11,512 nucleotides of DNA, taken from NCBI GenBank assembly GCA_023230585.1, contig JALNXB010000056.1, forward strand, positions 1 to 11,512, given 5' to 3'. Source of the stretch: a bacterium (GTDB lineage Bacteria > Ratteibacteria > UBA8468 > B48-G9 > JAFGKM01). A model generated the notes under the pieces. The model saw only the letters and a list, made by a program, of their open reading frames with translations, had not been told where the DNA came from and made no database searches. The position numbers and the translations under genes were made by a program. How positions within the stretch are numbered: the stretch's first letter is position 1; every line of letters starts with the position of its first letter. Shown here one piece after another: positions 1 through 5,218 of this stretch.

Positions 1-85
1 ATGGGAAAACCTTTTTCCCATTCCCTTTAGCCTCATTCGGGTTCATTAAGTCCCACTTATACTGCCGGAGGAGGGAGTCGAACCC
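1..85. repeat. Direct repeat copy 1 (tRNA-Leu 3' end plus flank)
   Basis: This 85-bp stretch matches 156-240 at 84 of 85 positions by eye; the only difference is C at 52 against T at 207. It contains the last 23 nt of the tRNA-Leu gene (63-85) and 62 bp of its downstream flank. The copy begins at the first base of the window, so the true repeat or array may extend further left. Confidence 0.95.
63..85 (-). pseudogene. Truncated tRNA-Leu 3' fragment
   Basis: Read on the minus strand, this is the T-loop, the 3' half of the T-stem, the 3' acceptor strand and discriminator A of tRNA-Leu(CAA). The sequence upstream of it (86 onward) no longer matches a tRNA: the 5' half of the T-stem is broken, and there is no variable arm, anticodon arm, D-arm or 5' acceptor strand. 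It cannot be a working tRNA. Confidence 0.85.
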
Positions 86-105
86 GTCACGAGTCGCTCC
101 GCTCT

Positions 106-132
106 TTAAGGAGAGGGGCTTCCTCTCCTTAA
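106..132. repeat. Perfect 11-bp stem hairpin between repeat copies
   Basis: TTAAGGAGAGG (106-116) is the exact reverse complement of 122-132, with the 5-nt loop GGCTT. It sits in the 70-bp spacer between the two 85-bp repeats. It has no T-run on either side typical of an intrinsic terminator, so its role is unknown. Confidence 0.85.
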
Positions 133-155
133 TGTTCCTCTCCCGAAACGAAAGC

Positions 156-176
156 ATGGGAAAACCTTTTTCCCAT
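156..176 (-). terminator. Hairpin downstream of tRNA-Leu, possible terminator
   Basis: ATGGGAAAA (156-164) pairs with TTTTCCCAT (168-176) around a 3-nt loop, giving a 9-bp stem about 40 nt past the tRNA-Leu 3' end. An identical hairpin lies at 1-21 in the other repeat copy. On the minus strand the stem is followed by a moderately T-rich stretch rather than a true T-run, so termination is plausible but unproven. It may simply be part of the repeated segment. Confidence 0.4.
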
Positions 177-240
177 TCCCTTTAGCCTCATTCGGGTTCA
201 TTAAGTTCCACTTATACTGCCGGAGGAGGGAGTCGAACCC
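156..240. repeat. Direct repeat copy 2 (overlaps intact tRNA-Leu)
   Basis: This is the second copy of the 85-bp repeat, offset by 155 bp from the first. Its right part (218-240) is the 3' end of the intact tRNA-Leu gene and the rest is downstream flank. Identity stops inside the T-arm, right after AACCC on the plus strand. That is the sort of boundary seen where elements integrate into tRNA 3' ends, but it also fits a simple local duplication. Confidence 0.95.
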
Positions 241-300
241 TCATGAGGTTACCCTCACCGGATTTTGAATCCGGCGCGTCTGCCATTTCACCACTCCGGC
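218..300 (-). tRNA. tRNA-Leu (anticodon CAA)
   Basis: This 83-nt minus-strand gene folds as a class II tRNA. The acceptor is GCCGGAG/CTCCGGC with discriminator A at 218. The anticodon stem CCGGA/TCCGG carries the loop TTCAAAA, so the anticodon is CAA (plus-strand 265-267). A long variable arm (TGAGGGTAACCCTCA) and a standard T-arm with TTCGACT loop follow. CCA is not encoded; the bases after A73 are GTA, so CCA must be added enzymatically. The gene has its own promoter just upstream, and its 3' end is duplicated at 63-85. Confidence 0.97.
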
Positions 301-323
301 TGAAATTGTTTCATTAAATATAA

Positions 324-352
324 ATAATAATCAAAAACTCTCTAACTGTCAA
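324..352 (-). promoter_or_regulatory. Sigma-70-like promoter of tRNA-Leu
   Basis: On the minus strand there is a perfect -35 TTGACA (347-352), a 17-nt spacer and a -10 TATTAT (324-329). The predicted start is near 317, giving a leader of about 17 nt before the tRNA 5' end at 300. Match and spacing to the consensus are very good, as expected for a stable RNA gene. Confidence 0.8.
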
Positions 353-358
353 ATATTT

Positions 359-399
359 CAATTTTAATGCAACTTGTTGATTATATAACATTAAAATTG
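359..399. repeat. AT-rich inverted repeat at amidohydrolase stop codon
   Basis: An 11-bp arm at 359-369 is the exact reverse complement of 389-399. The 19-nt loop itself contains a small hairpin (CAAC-TT-GTTG, 370-379). The structure spans the stop codon of the amidohydrolase gene. It is AT-rich and lacks a following T-run, so it may be a 3'-end stabiliser or weak terminator, or merely a consequence of AT-rich sequence. Confidence 0.5.
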
Positions 400-1662
400 T
401 AAATTATATAATTCCTTAGGGTTCTCCCAGAACCATTTTTCTATTATGGTATGAGCTTGCTTTTCTGTCATAGTTCCTTCCCGTATTCTTTTTCCTAAAA
501 CACTTGCAAGGCTCTCTTTTGCCATAACAAGATGACCAAACACCTTCTCTACTGGTATATTATAGTCAGCCCCAAAACCTACTATTTTATTTATAGGTAC
601 CGCATCTATAATCTCGTCGATAGCATCAGTTGTACATTTTTGAGATATTGCATAAGTCCAACAAAGGTTAAGCCAAACATTACTAAAACCTTTTGCCAAC
701 ATAATAGTCTCTCTTACCCAGGGGTAACCAAGATGATATATATCAAACTTAACGTCTGGATATTTAATCAACAGCGGAATTATATGTAAAGGGTGGCGGT
801 ATCGAAAATCGCCCCAGTAACCAGTATGTACAGCAATGGTTAAACCTTTTTTAGAAGCGTACTTTAGTGCTTTATCTATTGTATAACTGTCAAACAATTT
901 TCCTTCTATATGTGTGCCTTCTTTGAGCATTACAAACTCTTTTCTTGCGTCTTCTTTTATTGTTTCAACATACGGAAAAGATATCATTTTCAACCCAACA
1001 GCACCATCTTTTTTTACTATATCAATATAATTTTGAATGTGAGCAAGGTAGTCATCGAGAGTCTTAATTTTGTTGTTTTCCTTTAATCTTAAAGTTGTAG
1101 GTGCCAAAAATATGGTTTTTCCTGTCATCTTATCAATAACTGCTTCGCCAAATCCACCCCTTAAAGGCATAACTGGAGTAAAAAAATCAGGGTCTACATC
1201 TGTCCGACCACACTGGCAAAGACAAGTTTTTATTTTACAGGCATCCTTAAAAACTTTTTTGTAGATACCCGGCTTATTATTTTTTTTCATATTTTCAGAT
1301 ATGCTTCGATAGGTGTCTTGGTTAATATCTTCAGCCCCATAAAACTTTTTAGCCGCAAGTAAAGCCGCTCTCGAGTAGGAAGTATGCCTTATATTTTCCC
1401 AATAAGGCATAAACTCTTTCCATCTTTTTTCAATTGGAAGATTTGTATCAAAAAGACTCTTATATGTTGTTTCTGACATCCCTGCTCTACTAAGGTCTCT
1501 ATGGGTGTAATGTGAAAAGAGAGTAAACACATCAACATTTTTTTCTAACCTTGCTTCTTCTGGATGGGTATGTTCGTGTCCATCAATAATCTCCATATTA
1601 TCCATAACTTCAAGCAGGTTAAGTTCCACATCTCCAAAACCTTTTTTATAAAAAGATTTCAT
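391..1662 (-). CDS. Amidohydrolase-2 family metal-dependent hydrolase
   Basis: The 423-aa product has the layout of the amidohydrolase superfamily (TIM barrel, Amidohydro_2 type). The N-terminal HxH motif is IDGHEHTH (His29, His31). A possible active-site Lys225 is in VGLKMISFPY, followed by His279 in IAVHTGYWG, His310 in IYHLGYP and Asp366 in GFGAD near the C-terminal end of the barrel. Together these would be the metal ligands and catalytic Asp of the superfamily. No signal peptide is seen, so it is probably cytoplasmic. An SD-like AGGGGGAG lies just before the ATG. A Cys-rich strand, KTCLCQCG (Cys147, 149, 151), is unusual. The gene lies between two tRNA genes, 184 nt after tRNA-Ser. The superfamily includes hydrolases, decarboxylases and lactonases; the substrate is not predictable here, and it does not look like the uronate isomerase branch. 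Confidence 0.85.
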   Translation of the reverse strand: MKSFYKKGFGDVELNLLEVMDNMEIIDGHEHTHPEEARLEKNVDVFTLFSHYTHRDLSRAGMSETTYKSLFDTNLPIEKRWKEFMPYWENIRHTSYSRAALLAAKKFYGAEDINQDTYRSISENMKKNNKPGIYKKVFKDACKIKTCLCQCGRTDVDPDFFTPVMPLRGGFGEAVIDKMTGKTIFLAPTTLRLKENNKIKTLDDYLAHIQNYIDIVKKDGAVGLKMISFPYVETIKEDARKEFVMLKEGTHIEGKLFDSYTIDKALKYASKKGLTIAVHTGYWGDFRYRHPLHIIPLLIKYPDVKFDIYHLGYPWVRETIMLAKGFSNVWLNLCWTYAISQKCTTDAIDEIIDAVPINKIVGFGADYNIPVEKVFGHLVMAKESLASVLGKRIREGTMTEKQAHTIIEKWFWENPKELYNLQF

Positions 1663-1846
1663 ATCTCCCCCTAAAGTTTAGAACTTAACTAATTAGAATA
1701 TTGTTAAACTATGCAGGTAATTGTAACTCGTTTTTACTCTCAAAACGAAAAGTTCTTGTAGCTTTTTATAGAAAGGAATGACGTTCTCTTCTTGTTTTTT
1801 ACTAAAATTATTACTTAAAGATTCACTTAAAATATACCATATTAAG

Positions 1847-1931
1847 CGGAGAGGGTGGGAGTCGAACCCACGATCCGTTTCCGGATACGCGCTTTCCAAG
1901 CGCGCGCACTCGGCCTCTATGCGACCTCTCC
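1847..1931 (-). tRNA. tRNA-Ser (anticodon GGA)
   Basis: This 85-nt class II tRNA has acceptor GGAGAGG/CCTCTCC with discriminator G (plus-strand C at 1847). The anticodon stem CGCGC/GCGCG holds the loop TTGGAAA, giving anticodon GGA (1895-1897). The variable arm is TATCCGGAAACGGATC and the T-arm is GTGGG-TTCGACT-CCCAC. CCA is not encoded. It begins only 20 nt after the stop of the small basic protein gene, so the two are probably transcribed together. Confidence 0.97.
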
Positions 1932-1951
1932 AAATATCTAAAACTCAAATA

Positions 1952-2146
1952 TTATTCTTTTTTTTCTGCTACATTTTTAGTAGGTAGTTTATACCCTGCT
2001 TTTAATCTTTTAGCAAGCATCTTTTGGGCTCTGCTTCCAAGTTGCTCATAAGAAATTTTACCTTTATCCATAGCTTTAAGGCTTTCTTTAGCTGCTTTTA
2101 CTTTTTTTCTATGGATAAGCCCCATCTTTCTTTTAAGTTTTCCCAT
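1952..2146 (-). CDS. Small, highly basic hypothetical protein (64 aa)
   Basis: I do not recognise this family. The product has 17 Lys and 4 Arg against 5 acidic residues, a net charge of about +16. It opens MGKLKRKMGLIHRKK, continues as a likely amphipathic helix, and ends in a Lys-rich tail. Such composition suggests RNA, ribosome or DNA binding, but that is inference. The reading frame is well supported: AAAGGAG lies 5 nt before the ATG. The gene sits between the oxidoreductase gene (73 nt upstream) and tRNA-Ser (20 nt downstream), all on one strand. Linkage to a tRNA fits a translation-related role but does not prove it. Confidence 0.75.
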   Translation of the reverse strand: MGKLKRKMGLIHRKKVKAAKESLKAMDKGKISYEQLGSRAQKMLAKRLKAGYKLPTKNVAEKKE

Positions 2147-2171
2147 TAAAACTCCTTTATTCTAAATATTG

Positions 2172-2201
2172 TTAATAGAAGTATCTTGTTATAAATATCA
2201 A
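2172..2201 (-). promoter_or_regulatory. Possible promoter for small protein gene and tRNA-Ser
   Basis: On the minus strand TTGATA (2196-2201) and TATTAA (2172-2177) are separated by 18 nt in the 73-nt gap before the small protein gene. Match to consensus is only fair and the region is AT-rich, so this could be chance. It would drive the small protein gene and the tRNA-Ser gene behind it. Confidence 0.35.
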
Positions 2202-2219
2202 TCCAATGTGTAACCTATA

Positions 2220-3395
2220 TTATACCTGTCCAACCTGCCTTATCTTAACCATTCTATTTTTTACCAAAGACTCTTTCGCTGCAAGACAAGCGTATACACT
2301 CTGAATACCATCCTGTATAGAAGCTATAGATTTTTCTTTGTTTTTTACAATATTAATAAAATTTATTCCCAGTATATTGTCTCCACCAAAATGGCTCGCA
2401 ACATCCCCTGATTTAATAGTATCAGAAAAAGGTTTGTGGTGCCTAACATACTTTATTTCATTTTCATACCAATCAAATCTTAGTGTACCGTGGTAACCGC
2501 TTATTGTAGCCCCTCTTGCGGCTGCGTCTCTTCTTGTGTAAAAGACCTGTGTATATACTCCGTGTGCTCCAGAAGCAAATTCTAATAAAGCACTTGAAGA
2601 ATCTTCATTTGTGCCTTCCTCCAGAGAGCCACAGTCAACACTATAAACACACATATGGTCTTTTGTATGATGTCCTGAACCGTTTAATTTTCTATTTGTA
2701 GGGCTTTCAAGACAAGTATCAGTCTCTTTGCATTCAGAACATTTAAGACCTTTCTCTTTTGTTCCTCCAAAGATATGCATAAAAGTTGCCATGGCTCCTA
2801 CCCTCACTATAGGTGAACCCATAAGGTATGATATATAATCAAAATCGTGGGTAGCCTTTTGTAAAAACAATCCTTGGGTAATAGAATAGTCTCTATAAGG
2901 TTGCTCCCAATACACAGTACCATAAGGAACATAGTTCCAAGCCATTATATGTTCAGGGTTACCTACAGCGCCGTTTTCAAGTTTCTCTTTTACAAACCGA
3001 CATAAAGGACTTGCTTTCAAGCCAAAACCGACAACTACTTCACACTTTGAATTTTCAAAAGCTTTCTCCAGTTCAATCGCTTGTTCCATATTGATAGAAA
3101 CAGGTTTTTCAAGAAAAAGTGGTATAGAATGTTTTGCTGCTTTTATAGCGTAAGAAGTATGTAAGTTACACCTTGTTCCAATAGCAAGAGCATCAAGTTT
3201 CCCTTTTTTTACCATCTCTTCAAAGGAGTTATAAAAAACGGCTTTATCTCTATCTTGCTCAGAAAGCCTTGAACGCGCTCCTTGTTCATCAGGATCAACA
3301 ACCCCCACCACCTTAATATCTGGTTCTATATTTGCCAAGGTATGGTTAATTACTCCACTTATTCTTGCTCCTAACCCAACTACTCCTACCCTCAT
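2220..3395 (-). CDS. Gfo/Idh/MocA family NAD(P)-dependent oxidoreductase
   Basis: The 391-aa product starts with a Rossmann nucleotide-binding motif, VGVVGLGARISG (residues 3-14). The family signature EKPVS is at 96-100, and KATHDFDYISYLMG (180-193) supplies Lys180 and His183 at the active-site helix. The family oxidises or epimerises sugars, inositols and related polyols using NAD(P). After the active site there is a Cys/His-rich insertion: Cys219, 222, 228, 249 and 255 with His242, 243 and 247. CxxC-type insertions of this sort occur in some family members and may bind metal, which is inference. AAGGAG lies 5 nt before the ATG. It is the third gene after the two PIG-L deacetylase genes (68-nt gap), so it probably acts in the same pathway. 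Substrate unknown. Confidence 0.92.
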   Translation of the reverse strand: MRVGVVGLGARISGVINHTLANIEPDIKVVGVVDPDEQGARSRLSEQDRDKAVFYNSFEEMVKKGKLDALAIGTRCNLHTSYAIKAAKHSIPLFLEKPVSINMEQAIELEKAFENSKCEVVVGFGLKASPLCRFVKEKLENGAVGNPEHIMAWNYVPYGTVYWEQPYRDYSITQGLFLQKATHDFDYISYLMGSPIVRVGAMATFMHIFGGTKEKGLKCSECKETDTCLESPTNRKLNGSGHHTKDHMCVYSVDCGSLEEGTNEDSSSALLEFASGAHGVYTQVFYTRRDAAARGATISGYHGTLRFDWYENEIKYVRHHKPFSDTIKSGDVASHFGGDNILGINFINIVKNKEKSIASIQDGIQSVYACLAAKESLVKNRMVKIRQVGQV

Positions 3396-3463
3396 TTTTT
3401 CTCCTTAATCCAAACTTATTGCAATATATTCATATAAAAAGATTGTTGGTGTTTCTTAATTTT

Positions 3464-4240
3464 TCAACTTAAAGTTTCATAACTTCCACGTTCAGCGACT
3501 ATAAATACCTCAGCATATTCGTAACCACATTTGTTGCCCCAATCTTTATTCACATCTCTTATATAATGAAAGGCTTTTGGTGATGCGCCTATTTCTACAA
3601 ATTCTTTTTTTCTGTCAATCCATTCCGAAATATTCACAGAAACATCCCAGAGATTATTTGTTGTGCCTATCTCCGAATTTCCTTCATTCCACAAAAGTAG
3701 CCCACCTTTAAAACCTTCAGCAACAGCATCCTGGCAACTTTTTGCTACAAGAAGAGCCGTTGCAAGATGTTCAATCTGTTCGTTGTTCACACCATGAGTA
3801 ATTACCCAGTATGGTTCTTTATTAAGAATGATATCTTTCAACTCGTTTCTTGCCCCTTGGTTTTCGTGGGCAGTAAGAATAGTCGGTACATCCTCGCCAA
3901 CCCCTTGAGGTATTTTACAGCCATACCTTATTTCTTCCATACCCCCGTTCTGGTCAATATAGTTGCGTTGAGGGTGTCCAAGAAAAACAGGGTAAGTATC
4001 TACCTTAGACGCAACAGAAACAACCTTGAGTTTGTTAAGTTGCATCATTTCTACAGGAGTAGATTTATCAACTTTTAAAGTATCGCTAAAGGGGCATATT
4101 AACCCCGTTGCTGACATATTGTTCGTAGTAATAATATAAATTATACGGTAACCTCTGTCAAAACATTTCGCAAGAGTACCGCCTGCAAACATTTCTATGT
4201 CCCCTGAATGGGCTCCTATGAACATTATTGTTTTTGGCAT
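3464..4240 (-). CDS. PIG-L/LmbE-type deacetylase paralogue with altered motif
   Basis: The 258-aa product belongs to the PIG-L (LmbE) family of zinc-dependent N-acetyl-sugar deacetylases. The start at MPKTIMFIGAHSGDIE is chosen by alignment with the upstream paralogue; a longer frame would reach back to 4321 but overlaps that gene and adds unrelated residues. The nearest SD-like GAGG lies 13 nt before this ATG, a long spacing. The usual AHPDDxE motif reads AHSGDIE (11-16 for HSGDIE). By family knowledge from MshB, His11 and Asp14 are zinc ligands and are kept, as is His158 (QIEH), while the catalytic-base Asp is replaced by Gly13. Other shared blocks with the paralogue include TNNMS, GHPQRNY, EIRYG, VPT and a YAEVF-like C-terminus. 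It starts 19 nt after the paralogue's stop and looks like a tandem duplicate. It could be catalytically weak, regulatory, or a heteromer partner. Confidence 0.85.
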   Translation of the reverse strand: MPKTIMFIGAHSGDIEMFAGGTLAKCFDRGYRIIYIITTNNMSATGLICPFSDTLKVDKSTPVEMMQLNKLKVVSVASKVDTYPVFLGHPQRNYIDQNGGMEEIRYGCKIPQGVGEDVPTILTAHENQGARNELKDIILNKEPYWVITHGVNNEQIEHLATALLVAKSCQDAVAEGFKGGLLLWNEGNSEIGTTNNLWDVSVNISEWIDRKKEFVEIGASPKAFHYIRDVNKDWGNKCGYEYAEVFIVAERGSYETLS

Positions 4241-4259
4241 TAATCTATTATTTCCTCGT

Positions 4260-5081
4260 TCAAGATAAAGATGTTGTTCCTTCTCCAGAAGACACAATAG
4301 CATACACCTCAGCAGCACCACAACCTACGCTTTTGCCCCACATTTTATTTGAAACTATTGGAAAAAAACCAGGTCTTCGAGGAAACGGAATCTGGCATTT
4401 ATGAACAGAGATAAGGTCTATCTTTTTCTCAATATATTCCGTAATATCCACATAAACATCACATTTAATATTGGTTTCACCGAGATATGTATGTCTTTCT
4501 CTCCAGAAAAGCAGACCACCTCTATAACCTCTTTTTTTAGCAATTCTATAACTATTCAAAACCAGAAGCGCAGTTCCAATATGTTCAATATCCTGTTGAA
4601 CAAGCCCATGGGTCACAATCCATTCAGGGTTATGTTGCAAAATTAAATCAGCAAGAGTATCGCAGGACTTATCATCTTCATAAGCAGTCACTATAGTCGG
4701 CACATCAACAGGTACGCCTTCAGGAAGAGAACTGCCGTACCTCAACTCCGCACAATGCCTGCCCCAACACACAGTATTGTTTGTTTTTACATCCCCATTA
4801 TAATGCCTCTGAGGGTGGTCAAGATGCACGGGAACAGTACCCAAAAGAGCAGCGCCCTTAGCAGATTCCATCTTGCGCTGTTTCATCATCTCAAGAGTAC
4901 CGGGGGTATCAACTCTAACGCTCCCATCAGGCTGGATTTTACTCCATCCGCCAGACATATTATTGGTCGCCATCACATAAACAATTCTATACCCTTTATC
5001 TTTGTACTTCAAAAGAGTACCGCCCACATTCAGTTCTATATCGTCGGCATGTGCGCCGATAGCCATAAACACTTTTTGCAT
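4260..5081 (-). CDS. PIG-L/LmbE family zinc-dependent deacetylase
   Basis: The 273-aa product carries the canonical PIG-L motif as AHADDIE: His11, Asp13 and Asp14. By analogy with MshB, His11 and Asp14 are zinc ligands and Asp13 the general base. The third ligand is probably His167 in DIEHIGTA, preceded by ITHG-like VTHG (157-159 for THG). The family removes N-acetyl groups from glucosamine-containing substrates; others act on related amides. An insertion with DHPQRHY, ELRYG and VPVDVPTIVTAYED is shared with the neighbouring paralogue and marks a subfamily. No signal peptide, so probably cytoplasmic. GGAG lies 7 nt before the ATG, behind an extended -10 promoter. It is the first gene of an apparent three-gene operon with the second PIG-L gene and the Gfo/Idh/MocA gene. 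Substrate not predictable. Confidence 0.9.
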   Translation of the reverse strand: MQKVFMAIGAHADDIELNVGGTLLKYKDKGYRIVYVMATNNMSGGWSKIQPDGSVRVDTPGTLEMMKQRKMESAKGAALLGTVPVHLDHPQRHYNGDVKTNNTVCWGRHCAELRYGSSLPEGVPVDVPTIVTAYEDDKSCDTLADLILQHNPEWIVTHGLVQQDIEHIGTALLVLNSYRIAKKRGYRGGLLFWRERHTYLGETNIKCDVYVDITEYIEKKIDLISVHKCQIPFPRRPGFFPIVSNKMWGKSVGCGAAEVYAIVSSGEGTTSLS

Positions 5082-5105
5082 ACAATATCTCCATAAACAT
5101 TATTA

Positions 5106-5134
5106 AATATACCACAAAAATACATATTTTACAA
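5106..5134 (-). promoter_or_regulatory. Extended -10 promoter for the PIG-L operon
   Basis: On the minus strand TTGTAA (5129-5134), a 17-nt spacer and TATATT (5106-5111) are present, with TGG directly before the -10 forming an extended -10 element (TGnTATATT). The predicted start near 5099 gives a leader of about 18 nt holding the GGAG ribosome site at 5089-5092. Confidence 0.65.
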
Positions 5135-5188
5135 GATAAGCACACAACGTTGGATAAAGAGTTTAAAACGATAAAAGATTCAGTTTAT

Positions 5189-5217
5189 AGAAAACAAAGA
5201 GCAAACCTTCGTAAGGC
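5189..5217 (-). terminator. Weak hairpin and T-rich tail after PKD/TPR gene
   Basis: Directly after the stop of the PKD/TPR gene, minus-strand GCCTT-ACG-AAGGT forms a 4-5 bp hairpin, followed by a T-rich stretch (TTTGCTCTTTGTTTTC). The stem is short, so termination is likely inefficient. It lies between the envelope module and the promoter of the next operon, where a terminator would be expected. Confidence 0.4.
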
Positions 5218-5218
5218 A

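Noticed and set aside
1..240. CRISPR-like array from the two direct repeats
   Set aside because: Only two copies of 85 bp are present, with tRNA content and a hairpin in the spacer; no CRISPR repeat-spacer pattern and no cas genes.
532..1264. Plus-strand open frames inside the amidohydrolase gene
   Set aside because: They are shadows of the minus-strand gene with no ribosome site or recognisable protein features.
1663..1846. Promoter or terminator between tRNA-Ser and the amidohydrolase gene
   Set aside because: The 184-nt region is AT-rich. No -35/-10 pair with good spacing and no convincing hairpin with T-run was found, so nothing is annotated.
1693..1987. Open frames on both strands across the tRNA-Ser gene (68 and 69 aa)
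   Set aside because: Their sequences are translations through the tRNA-Ser (GFDSHPLR-like and RGWESNPRSVSGYA-like strings typical of spurious tRNA ORFs), with no ribosome site.
4241..4321. N-terminal 27-residue extension of the second PIG-L protein
   Set aside because: It overlaps the end of the first PIG-L gene, is unrelated to the family N-terminus, and alignment with the paralogue places the start at MPKTIMFIGAH.
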